Assembly (NCBI RefSeq): GCF_028532725.1
Contig: NZ_JAQKGU010000002.1
Coordinates: forward strand, 124,001-188,000
Source: Desulfovibrio sp. Fe33
GTDB lineage: Bacteria; Desulfobacterota; Desulfovibrionia; Desulfovibrionales; Desulfovibrionaceae
Direction of reading: 5' to 3'
Length of the DNA: 64,000 nucleotides
Each line of letters opens with the position of its first letter. The first letter of the stretch is position 1. Made by a program: the position numbers and the translations under genes. The notes below the pieces were generated by a model that worked only from the letters and a program-made list of their open reading frames with translations, did not search any database and had not been told where the DNA came from. Positions 41,992 through 50,874 of this stretch are shown in pieces.

Positions 41992-42042
41992 TTGACAATA
42001 CGGTTAATCAATAATAAACAAGGACAGCAACATTCATTAACC
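41992..42042 (+). promoter_or_regulatory. Promoter and candidate operator of the S24 repressor gene
   Basis: TTGACA (-35) and TAAACA are spaced 17 bp apart. GGTTAAT (42002-42008) and its mirror ATTAACC (42036-42042) flank the -10 region with 27 bp between them. The inverted half-sites straddling the promoter suggest autorepression. Confidence 0.45.
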
Positions 42043-42053
42043 AAGGCGCAACA

Positions 42054-42716
42054 ATGAGCAACGGATTCGAGGCGTTTTTCAAGAGACTCTGTTCCGAGAC
42101 GGAGATAAAGAATCAGTCCCAACTGGCTCGTGAGCTGGACGTGGGGCGGGCGGCGGTGTCCCTGGCCAAGCGCAAGAATTCGGTGCCCGCCCGCTGGATA
42201 TTGGACCTGTCCGCGCGGTTCGGGCTGAATCCGCTGTGGCTTGAGCAGGGCAAGGGCTTCGCCCGTCCCGAGGCCGCGCTGGCGGCCGCCGCCGAGGACG
42301 GGGCGTCCTACGAGGAGGTCCCCAAGGTGCGCGCCAGGCTGTGCGCAGGCGGAGGCTCCTTCGAGACCGAGGGCCAGGTGGAGGGATACTATTCCTTCCG
42401 GTCCGATTGGCTTACTCGGCGCGGCAATCCTGCGAATATGGTACTCATGGAGGTCATCGGCAACTCCATGGAGCCGGAGATCAAGGAAGGGGACATGGTC
42501 CTGATCGACCAGTCCCGCACCGACGTCCTGTCCGGCGGCATCTACGCCGTGGGCGTGGAGGACACGGTCATGGTCAAGCGCGTGGAGCGGTTGCCCGGCA
42601 CGCTGGTGCTGCGAAGCGACAACGTCGATTATTCCCCCATCCATCTGTCCGGCGACGAACTCGACAACGTTCGCGTCATCGGTCAGGTCTTGTGGGCGTC
42701 CAGAGAATACCGCTAG
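42054..42716 (+). CDS. S24-family (LexA/CI-like) transcriptional repressor
   Basis: 220 residues. The N-terminal helix-turn-helix (about 15-65, SQLARELDVGRAAVSLAKRKNSVP) resembles phage Bet/CI-like proteins. The C-terminal S24 domain carries the Ser nucleophile in GNSMEPEIKEGDMVLID near residue 138 and the Lys of the dyad in TVMVKRVER near 175, so RecA-stimulated self-cleavage is possible. No Ala-Gly-type cleavage site stands out apart from ARLCAGGGS near residue 100. No phage genes are nearby. It could be a host regulator of domesticated origin. Strong terminator follows. Confidence 0.82.
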   Translation: MSNGFEAFFKRLCSETEIKNQSQLARELDVGRAAVSLAKRKNSVPARWILDLSARFGLNPLWLEQGKGFARPEAALAAAAEDGASYEEVPKVRARLCAGGGSFETEGQVEGYYSFRSDWLTRRGNPANMVLMEVIGNSMEPEIKEGDMVLIDQSRTDVLSGGIYAVGVEDTVMVKRVERLPGTLVLRSDNVDYSPIHLSGDELDNVRVIGQVLWASREYR

Positions 42717-42736
42717 CTCCCGGTGCATATTGTCCG

Positions 42737-42775
42737 AAAAAGCCCCCGCAACGCGACGCGTTGCGGGGGCTTTTT
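42737..42775 (+). terminator. Rho-independent terminator of the S24 gene
   Basis: A long near-perfect inverted repeat, AAAAAGCCCCCGCAACGCG with its mirror, ends in TTTTT; it would act in both directions. Confidence 0.92.
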
Positions 42776-42853
42776 GTATCTACATGAAATTCCGAAGGAT
42801 TTATCCGAAGAGGGGGGAGTTCTGAAAAAAAACAACACATTGTAAAATAATAG

Positions 42854-42883
42854 TTGACAAAAACTCCGAATGTTGTTTATTAA
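42854..42883 (+). promoter_or_regulatory. Promoter of the small zinc-ribbon gene
   Basis: A perfect TTGACA and a TATTAA are spaced 18 bp apart (or TTATTA at 17 bp) in an AT-rich stretch, leaving a leader of about 65 nt. Confidence 0.6.
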
Positions 42884-42952
42884 ATGCTCACGTTGAGTCA
42901 ATAAATACGACACACGCGTTTCGACGCGATACAAGGCAAAGGAGAAGAGGTC

Positions 42953-43117
42953 ATGCAGGAGCGTTTTTGCAAGTGTGGTCACAGGCTGATGGTTCAATAC
43001 ACCCTTGACGGATTCATCCCTTGGGAAGCGGTCATTCGCGACGATGACGGCAAGTATCGTCCGGTCAAGGTCTGTCCTTGCTGCGGCAGCTACCTGTCCA
43101 TCCATTTTCTCCGATAA
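42953..43117 (+). CDS. 54-residue zinc-ribbon protein
   Basis: The product reads MQERFCKCGHRLMVQYTLDG, then about 20 residues, CPCCGSYLSIHFLR. The CxC and CxxC pairs (CKC at 6-8, CPCC at 41-44) form a compact zinc-binding site. AGGAGAAGAGG precedes the ATG at good spacing and a strong promoter lies upstream, so the small frame looks real. The partner or target is unknown; the size would fit an adaptor or anti-regulator. It is monocistronic. Confidence 0.7.
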   Translation: MQERFCKCGHRLMVQYTLDGFIPWEAVIRDDDGKYRPVKVCPCCGSYLSIHFLR

Positions 43118-43435
43118 GCCTTTTCTGATTGTTCCTCACGGCCGTTCGAACCTTGCGGACGGCCGTCCATCATCCCTGTTTGAGGGCCATGCGCTTTTCC
43201 CCGGAGCGTGTGGCCCTCTGCCTTTTGCCTTCCCGAAGCGGGCGGGCTGTAGATAAAGGTGATTCCGGTTCCCCGTCGTATTTTTTTCAGACTGCCCGGT
43301 AACGTCTGTCCTGATCTCCTGACGTCGTGATGCCGGGCTTTCCAGGCGATGTCGGCAACTGAACGGAAAGCTTCCCGTCTTGCCGTCCAGTCCGGCTTGG
43401 GCGGGAAAAACTGTGTGCGGAAGGCGGGAGGGCGG
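43118..43435. other. Gene-free intergenic stretch with hairpins
   Basis: No coding frame is supported. It contains ACGGCCGTTCG/CGGACGGCCGT (43138-43166) just after the zinc-ribbon gene, a 13-bp stem AGGGCCATGCGCT/AGCGTGTGGCCCT (43183-43217), and a larger GCCCGG/CCGGGC foldback near 43293-43340. These may end transcripts from both sides. Confidence 0.4.
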
Positions 43436-44416
43436 TCACTGCGCCAGCAGGCCGGGTTCGGGGAGGCAGACGGATTCCGTGCGGTTCCTGCCGGACTGCT
43501 TCGCCTGGTACAGGGCTTTGTCCGCGGTCTGGATGAGGTGCTCGGGAGTGGACCCGCAGGTGGGCACGACCGCGGCCGCGCCGATGGACACGGTGACGTT
43601 GCGGGAGACCTGCGACGCGGGATGGCTGATGTTGGTTCTGGAAAGGCTGGCGTGGATGTTTGCAGCCACGACCAACGCGCCGTTGAAGTCGGTGTTGGGC
43701 AGGATGATGGCGAATTCCTCGCCGCCGTACCGGGCCACGAGATCGCCGGGGCGGTTGGTGGCGGCGCGGATGGATTCCGCCACGTTGCGCAGGCAGACGT
43801 CGCCGTTCACGTGGCCGAGGGCGTCGTTGTACGCCTTGAAGTGGTCGATATCGATCATCAGCAGTCCCACCGGGTTGTCCTCGCGCCCGTTGCGCACCCA
43901 CTCCCGGATGAGCGTGTCGTCGAAACAGCGGCGGTTCGCCAGGCCGGTGAGTCCGTCCTGGTTGGACATGCGTTCCAGCTTGCGGGCAAGCCGTTCCAAT
44001 TCACGTTCGCGGAGCATCCTCTTGACCATTTCCCGCCTGAGTTGCAGGGCCGAGCGCACCCGCGCCCGCAGCTCGGTGCGGCCCACCGGCTTGACGATGT
44101 AGTCCGAGGACCCGGCGGCGAACGCCCGGTCCAGCTCGCTCGAATCGTCGTCCTCGGCGATGGCGATGATCGGTATGTCCTCGAACTCGCGGTGGGACTT
44201 GATGGTCAGGATGGCGGCGATGCCGTCCGTATCGTGGTTGTCCAGGTCGATGAGAACCAGGTCCACGGGCGTCTCTTCGGAGGCGAATCGCTGCATGGCG
44301 CGTAACGCGCGGTCGAGTGATTCGACGTCCGACACGTCCGTGTGACCCGCGCTCTGAAGCATATCGGCGAGCTGGAGCGCTACGGCTTTTGATTCTTCGA
44401 TAATGATAATCTTCAT
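43436..44416 (-). CDS. Response regulator with GGDEF (diguanylate cyclase) domain
   Basis: 326 residues. A receiver domain (about 1-120) carries acidic residues EES at the start, the phospho-acceptor Asp in LVLIDLDNHD near residue 56, and Lys in DYIVKPVG. A helical linker (REMVKRMLRERELERLARKLERM) connects it to a GGDEF domain with NQDGLTGLANRR and RYGGEEFAIIL near residue 233. The intact GGEEF indicates c-di-GMP synthesis controlled by phosphorylation. The cognate kinase is not adjacent. AAGG lies 8 nt before the ATG. Confidence 0.92.
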   Translation of the reverse strand: MKIIIIEESKAVALQLADMLQSAGHTDVSDVESLDRALRAMQRFASEETPVDLVLIDLDNHDTDGIAAILTIKSHREFEDIPIIAIAEDDDSSELDRAFAAGSSDYIVKPVGRTELRARVRSALQLRREMVKRMLRERELERLARKLERMSNQDGLTGLANRRCFDDTLIREWVRNGREDNPVGLLMIDIDHFKAYNDALGHVNGDVCLRNVAESIRAATNRPGDLVARYGGEEFAIILPNTDFNGALVVAANIHASLSRTNISHPASQVSRNVTVSIGAAAVVPTCGSTPEHLIQTADKALYQAKQSGRNRTESVCLPEPGLLAQ

Positions 44417-44665
44417 TCGAAGGCCTTGATAGTAGATATTAAGGAAAATGGCGAGATCGCAATTGTGTGAAACGACAGGTCGCCTTGTCGATCGCCCGGA
44501 CGGAATCCGGGATGTGGCGCGTCTTGCGGGCTGATCGATCGCCTTGCGGTTGGGCTGGTGTTATTCTTTGTTATATTTTTGCAAAAAGGGAACGGGGCGT
44601 GTATCTTGATAGCCAGTGCTTGATAATTTGCAACGATGCAATCCTGAATAAACCATGGAGGACCG

Positions 44666-46081
44666 ATGAATCGGCCTAATTTCCCCTTTGCGCTTCTGCT
44701 CGCCGTCGCGTTCTTTTTCTCCGCATTCCTTTCAGGCGCGGCCCAGGCCGCCGGTTCGGTCGTTGCCATATACAATAACGGCCAGGCCCAGGTGACCGAG
44801 TCCCGGATGGTGACGCTGCCCGAAGGGGCCGCCGCCGTCGTCTTCTCCGACATCCCGGAAACCCTGGACCCGTCGACCATTCGGGCCACTGCCCCGGATA
44901 TGGCGGTGGAGGACGTCCAGTACTCCTATCGGCCCATCACCGCCGACAACCTGCTTGATGCCTTTGTCGGCAAGGAGTTGTCCGTGATTTTGCCCGATCC
45001 GACGGACGCCAACGCGCGCATCCAGCGCAAGGCCAGGCTCCTGTCCAATGAGGGCCGCCCCATCTTTGCCTTGGGCAATGAGGTCTATGTCGGCTCATAC
45101 GACGCGCTGCTCCTTCCCGAGATGCCCGCAGGATTCGACGCAGCTCCCAATCTGACCCTGACCACGCGCAGCACGGTGGCCGGACGCAAGAATGTGGCCC
45201 TGAGCTACCTCATGGACGGACTGACCTGGCGGGCCGACTACAATCTGACCGTCAGCCAGTCGGGCGGAACCGCCGACCTTGACGCCTGGGCCACGGTGTC
45301 CAACAGCTCGAATCACGCCTTCCCGGGTGCCGACCTGCGCCTCGTGGCCGGGGAAGTGGGGCGCGTCCCTTCCCGCAAGCTGTTCGCCCGCAACAAAAAC
45401 GTCATGGCCGAGGCCGTCATGATGGACGCGGCTCCAGCTCCCGCTGCGGCCGCCGAGGAAAGCTTTTCCGGATATCACGTCTATGATCCGGGCCGGTACG
45501 TCTCCATCCCGGCATCCGGTTCCAAGCAGGTCGCGTTGTTCTCGGCTTCCAACATCCCGGTGAAGACCGAGCTGTCGAGCCGTTTTTACAGCAGTCCGAA
45601 CCGGCTCGCCGGCAAGCAGGGACAGCCCGTTGAGTCGACGTTGATTTTTACCAACACCGAGCAGAACAGGATGGGCAGGCCCATGCCCGCGGGCGTGGTC
45701 CGCGTGTTCATGCCCGCTTCCGACGGCGCCAAGCTCCTGGCGGGCGAGGCGCGGCTTGGCCACTCGGCCGTGGGCGAGGAAATCCGGCTGGCCGTCGGCC
45801 AATCTTTCGACGTCAACGTGGAGCGTGTCCAGACAAGCTTCCAGCGTATCGGCAAGAACGCCGCCGAGGTCGGCTGGCGAATCACGGTGCGCAACGGTTC
45901 TGCCGAATCGAGGGACGTCAGGCTTCAGGACTCCTTTTCCGGGCAGTGGACCATCCTGAGTGCGGACACGCCGTACACGGCCAAGGATGCCGGGACCATC
46001 GAATTCGACCTGAAGAACGTCGCCCCCACGACGGGCGGAGAGGGAAAGACGGTCAACTACACCGTGCGTTTCGAATATTAG
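44666..46081 (+). CDS. Exported DUF4139 domain protein
   Basis: 471 residues. A signal peptide (about 1-28, cleavage after AQA) is followed by an N-terminal beta domain (AIYNNGQAQVTESRMVTLPEG) and the long DUF4139 region with RKNVALSYLMDGLTWRADYNL and SNHAFPGADLRLVAGEV. It ends in TVRFEY. DUF4139 proteins are probably periplasmic or surface-located; function unknown. GGAGG precedes the ATG. The next gene starts 12 nt after this stop, so it belongs with the disaccharide module, though the functional link is unclear. Confidence 0.8.
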   Translation: MNRPNFPFALLLAVAFFFSAFLSGAAQAAGSVVAIYNNGQAQVTESRMVTLPEGAAAVVFSDIPETLDPSTIRATAPDMAVEDVQYSYRPITADNLLDAFVGKELSVILPDPTDANARIQRKARLLSNEGRPIFALGNEVYVGSYDALLLPEMPAGFDAAPNLTLTTRSTVAGRKNVALSYLMDGLTWRADYNLTVSQSGGTADLDAWATVSNSSNHAFPGADLRLVAGEVGRVPSRKLFARNKNVMAEAVMMDAAPAPAAAAEESFSGYHVYDPGRYVSIPASGSKQVALFSASNIPVKTELSSRFYSSPNRLAGKQGQPVESTLIFTNTEQNRMGRPMPAGVVRVFMPASDGAKLLAGEARLGHSAVGEEIRLAVGQSFDVNVERVQTSFQRIGKNAAEVGWRITVRNGSAESRDVRLQDSFSGQWTILSADTPYTAKDAGTIEFDLKNVAPTTGGEGKTVNYTVRFEY

Positions 46082-46093
46082 CAAGGAGGCATG

Positions 46094-47290
46094 ATGGCCG
46101 GGATCGATCTCGTTGAACTGAAGACGCTGAAGGATTTCTACGCGCTCATGGCCGCCTCTCGCGAGGTCCGGCGGCGGGCTGTGGCCTGTCTTGTGGAAGG
46201 GCGGTCCGTCGACGGGGACATCACGGCCTCGCTGTCCAACCTCCTTGCCTCCCTGGAAGCTGTGGAGGAGGTGGACGGCAGGAAGCGGCTGTCGCTTGGC
46301 GGCGGCCGGACCATCGGTCTGGACATGGGATACGAGATCGACGAGGCCCGCAAGGATATCTTCTATCTTGAGGAGGGCGAGGAGACCTTCCTCGAAATGC
46401 TGGCCGACTTCCATCCCGATTTCGACGAGCATGTGAACCGGGGCCGGGAGCTGCTCCGGGGCGTTGACCTGAATTGCCTGGTCACCGACCGCGACGGCAC
46501 GGTCAACGACTACTGCGCCCGCTACCTGACCTCCATCCAGTCCGTTTACAACGCGGTCTTTTTGACCCGCTTCGCCAGAATCCATGTGAGCCGACCGGTC
46601 ATCCTGACCTCGGCTCCCCTGGATGGGCTGGTGCATATATCGGTTTCCCCGGACGGCGAGTTCTACTACGCCGCCTCCAAGGGGCGTGAATGCATGGATC
46701 GCGAGGGCGCGGTGAGGCGGTTGGCCATATCCGCGGAGAAACAGGCGGCCATGGACGGGCTCAACGCCCGGCTGACCGAGCTGGCCGGGCGGGCTGAATA
46801 CGAAAAGTTCACCCTCATCGGATCGGGGCTCCAGTTCAAGTTCGGCCAGTCCACCGTGGCCCGCCAGGATATCAACGGCTCCATCGACAAGGCCGAGTCG
46901 GCACGGTTCCTGGCCGTACTGGAAGCGCTGACGGCCGAGCTGGACCCCGAGGCGCGGAATTTCCGCATCGAGGACACCGGTCTGGACGTGGAGATCATTC
47001 TTACCGTGGAGACCGAGGGCGAAGGACTCAAGGATTTCGACAAGGGCGACGGCGTGAAGTTCCTGAACGGGGAACTTGGCCTGGGGTTGGCCGACGGGGC
47101 CAGCCTGATCTGCGGCGACACGTCGTCGGACGTGCCCATGCTCGAAGCGGCCCTGGGCCTGTCGCCGGACGCCAGGGCTATTTTCGTAACCGGAAAGAAG
47201 GAGTTGGCGGAACGAGTGACCGGCCTGACCGACGCGGCGCTCATCGTGCCCGAGCCGGATATGCTCGTGACCATTCTGGGTACCTTGTGA
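46094..47290 (+). CDS. HAD-superfamily phosphatase-like protein of the disaccharide module
   Basis: 398 residues, cytoplasmic. HAD motif I, NCLVTDRDGTVNDYCARY near residue 135, has Asp-x-Asp-Gly-Thr. Motif IV is LICGDTSSDVPMLEAAL near 340. The N-terminal 120 residues are a separate helical domain. The catalytic part is reminiscent of trehalose-6-phosphate phosphatases, and the downstream phosphorylase supports a disaccharide-phosphate role, but the substrate is inferred. Two tandem ATGs follow AAGGAGG; the second is used here because spacing to the Shine-Dalgarno sequence is better. Confidence 0.68.
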   Translation: MAGIDLVELKTLKDFYALMAASREVRRRAVACLVEGRSVDGDITASLSNLLASLEAVEEVDGRKRLSLGGGRTIGLDMGYEIDEARKDIFYLEEGEETFLEMLADFHPDFDEHVNRGRELLRGVDLNCLVTDRDGTVNDYCARYLTSIQSVYNAVFLTRFARIHVSRPVILTSAPLDGLVHISVSPDGEFYYAASKGRECMDREGAVRRLAISAEKQAAMDGLNARLTELAGRAEYEKFTLIGSGLQFKFGQSTVARQDINGSIDKAESARFLAVLEALTAELDPEARNFRIEDTGLDVEIILTVETEGEGLKDFDKGDGVKFLNGELGLGLADGASLICGDTSSDVPMLEAALGLSPDARAIFVTGKKELAERVTGLTDAALIVPEPDMLVTILGTL

Positions 47291-47328
47291 CCCGGACACC
47301 GGAGAATCATCAATTCAAGGAGTGATCC

Positions 47329-50300
47329 GTGGCAGCTATCACACTCAAGGGCGTCGTCTTTGACCTGGACGGCGTCGTCACCCGGACAGCGAAGGTACAT
47401 GCCCAGGCGTGGGAGACCGCCTTCAACGATTTCCTCAAGCATCACGCGGAGGAGACCGGCACTCCGTTCGAGCCCTTCGACCGCACGAACGATTACCAGA
47501 ACTACGTGGACGGCAAGCCGCGTTTCGAAGGCGTGCTGAGCTTTCTCAAGTCGCGAAATATCCGCCTCGATCCCGGCACGCCGGAGGACCCGCCCGGCTT
47601 CGACACGGTCTGCGCCATCGGCAACAGGAAGAACGCGCTTTTCCAGGAGATACTCAAGGAAGAAGGGCCGGAGGTCTTCGACACTTCCGTGGCCCTGATA
47701 AGGGACCTCAAGCGAAACGGCGTGCTCGTGGCACTGGCCACCTCCAGCCGCAACGGTATGCTTGTCCTGGACCTGGCCGGTCTGACGGAGCTCTTCGACG
47801 TCTTCGTGGACGGCGTGGTCTCGGCCGAGCTTGACCTCAAGGGCAAGCCCGATCCGGACATTTTCATCGCCGCCGCCGAAAGGATGGGGCTCAACCCCAA
47901 TGAGTGCGTGGTCGTCGAGGACGCCATCTCCGGCGTCCAGGCGGGATGCGCGGGCAATTTCGGCCTGACCCTGGGCGTGGCCCGGAACATCGGCGGCGAG
48001 ATGCTCAAACGGTTCGGGGCGGACATGGTCGTGTCCGACCTGGGCGAGATCACCGTGGACGATCTCATCGAGTGGTTCGAGTCCGGCATGGCCACGGACG
48101 AGTGGTATCTCTCCTACCATGGCTTCGAGCCGGGTGACGAGAAGCTGCGCGAGACGCTGACAACCGTGGGCAACGGTTATCTCGGCACGCGCGGGGCGTA
48201 TGAGTGCGAGTGTTCATCCTACTATTTCTACCCCGGCACCTACATCTCCGGCATCTTCAACAAGACTCCCAGCGACGTGGAGGGGCGCGAAATCTGGAAC
48301 AACGACATGGTCAACTGCCCCAACTGGCTGCCCGTGTCCTTCAAGATAGGCAACGGGGAGTTCGTCTCCCCGCTGGCCATGGAGATATTGAGCTATTCCC
48401 ACCGCCTGAACATGCGCGAGGCCGTCATGGAACGCCATCTGGTGGTCCGCGATCAGGTGGGACGCATCTCCCGCATCTCCTCCCGGCGGGTGGCCTCCAT
48501 GTCTGAGCCGCACCTGCTCGCCCTGCAATTCGACTTCACCCCGCTCAACTATTCGGCCAAGCTGACCTTCCGTTCATCCCTGGATGGCAACGTGGGCAAC
48601 GAAGGGGTGGCCCGCTACGCCAGCCTGAACACGCACCATCTCAACCGGGTGGGCGGCGGAAAGGCCGGGGACGGCATTTATCTGCACGTGGAGACATCCC
48701 ACTCGCGTTACCAGATCGTCATGGCCTCCAAGACCCGGATGCTTGAGGACGGCAAGCTCCTCGAAGCGCGCAAGGAGGTGGTCCAGGAACGGTCCATGGT
48801 CTCCGAGGAAATCTGCGTTCAGGTCAGGGAAAATCATTGCTACGGGCTGGAAAAGTTCGTCTTCGTGCGAACCTCCCTGGACCGCGAGCCCGGCGACCTG
48901 CGCGAGATGTGCCTGGACGGCCTCAAGTCGGTGAAGACCTTCAAGGGCGTCCACGGCTCCCACGCCAAATCCTGGAAGGGCTTGTGGCAGAAAGCCGATA
49001 TCCGGATCAGGGGCGACCGTTTCGTGCAGCGGGTGCTTCGGCTGCACGTTTACCACCTGCTGGTCACAGCCAGTCCGCACAACGTGGGCCGCGACGCGGG
49101 AATGCCCGCCAGGGGGCTGTCCGGCGAGGCGTACCGGGGCCACATCTTCTGGGATGAGGTCTATATCCTGCCTTTCTTCGACGCCAATTTCCCCGATATC
49201 TCCAAGGCCCTGCTCATGTATCGCTACAACCGCCTGGACGCTGCCCGCGAATACGCCCGCGAGAACGGTTGCCAAGGGGCCATGTTCCCCTGGCAAACCG
49301 CCGACGACGGCAGCGAGGAGACCCAGGAGGTCCATTACAACCCCGAGTCGAAAAATTGGGGGCCGGACCTGTCCCGCCGCCAGCGGCACGTCTCCATCGC
49401 GGTGTTCGTCAACGCCTGGCGCTACGTGTCCTGGACCGGCGACCAGACGTTCCTGCGCGAATACGGAGCGGAGCTGATGCTCGACATAGCCCGGTTCTGG
49501 GGCGGGATCGCCACCTATGACGCGGCCTCCGACAAGTATCATATCGACGGTGTCATGGGGCCGGACGAGTTCCATGAGAAGCTCCCCGGCGCGGACGAAC
49601 CGGGTGTGCGCGACAACGCCTACACCAACATCATGACCGTCTGGCTCCTGGAGAAGGCGCTGGATATCCTCGACGGCCTGCCGCCCAAGATTCGGGAGCA
49701 GGTGGCCGGGCGCATCGGCCTGACCGACGAGGATGTCGCCAAATGGCAGGACATGACCACCAAGCTCAACGTCATCGTGACCGAGGACGGCATCGTCAGC
49801 CAGTTCGACGGCTACATGGAACTGCCGGAGCTGGACTGGGATTCCTACCGTCAACGGTTCTATTCCATCCACCGCATGGACCGGATTCTCAAGGCCGAAG
49901 GCGATTCGCCCGACAACTACAAGGTCGCCAAGCAGGCCGACACCCTCATGACCTGGTATATTCTCGAACCCGAGGAGGTGGCCCGCATTCTGCGCAAGCT
50001 CGGCCACGAGGTGAATGACCCCGTCAAGCTCCTGAAGGACAATTACGACTTCTACGAGAAGCGGACCAGCCACGGCTCCACGCTTTCCAAGGTGGTCCAC
50101 GCCGTCATCGCCAAGTACATCTACCCGAGCAACGTGTCCTGGGACTGGTTCATGGAGGCCATGGAATCCGACATCCGCGACACCCAGGGCGGCACCACCG
50201 TGGAAGGCATCCATACCGGCGTCATGGCCGGTACCCTGGAGGTCATCAAGCAGGACTACGCCGGGCTCAATCTCTCGTCCTCGCCCATGAAGGTCGACCC

Positions 50301-50508
50301 CGACCCGCCCGCGCACTGGGGCGAGATGCGGCTGTCCTTCATCTGGCGGTCCATCTGGTTCGATCTCGTTATCGAGCAGGACCGCGTGAACATGACCGCC
50401 TTCCACCAGGGCGACAAGGTCGTGCCCGTGGAAATCTTCGGCCAGCGATTCGAACTGAAGCCCGGCAAGACCGTCGAGGCCCGGCGGCCCAATGCGGAGA
50501 ACCGCTAG
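47329..50508 (+). CDS. Fusion of beta-phosphoglucomutase-like HAD domain and GH65 disaccharide phosphorylase
   Basis: 1059 residues. The N-terminal HAD domain (about 1-245) has VVFDLDGVVTRTAKVHAQAW with Asp12/Asp14, ATSSRNG and VVEDAISGVQAG, as in beta-phosphoglucomutase. The rest (about 255-1050) is a full GH65 protein: TVGNGYLGTRGAYE, HIFWDEVYILPFF and the catalytic acid in DGVMGPDEFHE near residue 745. GH65 phosphorylases split trehalose, maltose or kojibiose into glucose and beta-glucose-1-phosphate, which the HAD domain would turn into glucose-6-phosphate. The fusion thus channels the product. GTG start with AAGGAG 7 nt upstream. Exact disaccharide unknown. Confidence 0.85.
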   Translation: MAAITLKGVVFDLDGVVTRTAKVHAQAWETAFNDFLKHHAEETGTPFEPFDRTNDYQNYVDGKPRFEGVLSFLKSRNIRLDPGTPEDPPGFDTVCAIGNRKNALFQEILKEEGPEVFDTSVALIRDLKRNGVLVALATSSRNGMLVLDLAGLTELFDVFVDGVVSAELDLKGKPDPDIFIAAAERMGLNPNECVVVEDAISGVQAGCAGNFGLTLGVARNIGGEMLKRFGADMVVSDLGEITVDDLIEWFESGMATDEWYLSYHGFEPGDEKLRETLTTVGNGYLGTRGAYECECSSYYFYPGTYISGIFNKTPSDVEGREIWNNDMVNCPNWLPVSFKIGNGEFVSPLAMEILSYSHRLNMREAVMERHLVVRDQVGRISRISSRRVASMSEPHLLALQFDFTPLNYSAKLTFRSSLDGNVGNEGVARYASLNTHHLNRVGGGKAGDGIYLHVETSHSRYQIVMASKTRMLEDGKLLEARKEVVQERSMVSEEICVQVRENHCYGLEKFVFVRTSLDREPGDLREMCLDGLKSVKTFKGVHGSHAKSWKGLWQKADIRIRGDRFVQRVLRLHVYHLLVTASPHNVGRDAGMPARGLSGEAYRGHIFWDEVYILPFFDANFPDISKALLMYRYNRLDAAREYARENGCQGAMFPWQTADDGSEETQEVHYNPESKNWGPDLSRRQRHVSIAVFVNAWRYVSWTGDQTFLREYGAELMLDIARFWGGIATYDAASDKYHIDGVMGPDEFHEKLPGADEPGVRDNAYTNIMTVWLLEKALDILDGLPPKIREQVAGRIGLTDEDVAKWQDMTTKLNVIVTEDGIVSQFDGYMELPELDWDSYRQRFYSIHRMDRILKAEGDSPDNYKVAKQADTLMTWYILEPEEVARILRKLGHEVNDPVKLLKDNYDFYEKRTSHGSTLSKVVHAVIAKYIYPSNVSWDWFMEAMESDIRDTQGGTTVEGIHTGVMAGTLEVIKQDYAGLNLSSSPMKVDPDPPAHWGEMRLSFIWRSIWFDLVIEQDRVNMTAFHQGDKVVPVEIFGQRFELKPGKTVEARRPNAENR

Positions 50509-50559
50509 GCGAAGTCCGAGATTCTTCAACCCGGGCCGACCGTCCGGTGCGGAAATATA

Positions 50560-50600
50560 GGCGGCGCGCTCCCTCCCGCCGGGGGAGCGCGCCGCCTCTT
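50560..50600 (+). terminator. Hairpin terminator after the GH65 fusion gene
   Basis: A 14-bp GC-rich stem GGCGGCGCGCTCCC/GGGAGCGCGCCGCC followed by only TCTT. The remaining 270 bp up to ychF contain no gene I can support. Confidence 0.65.
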
Positions 50601-50874
50601 GCGTCCCGCCGTCAGGGTCCCAAGGCTTGCTCAAACCATCCTGCATCCCATCGTCACCAAGATTACACCGGGCGGAAAAGCCGTCTTCGCCTACACCCTC
50701 TCGCCTCGCGTTCGAAAAACTCCGGGGAAATATAAGAGATAAGGAATCGGTAAGGCTCGATTGCCCGGTCGGCGGAGTGCGCCGCCGCCGACTTGCCTCA
50801 AGCCGTGAAGACGGGTAAGGAGTGTGCCTCGCCGGAGGAATGATATCCGGCAATCTTTTTTTCCGGGAGTTTCC

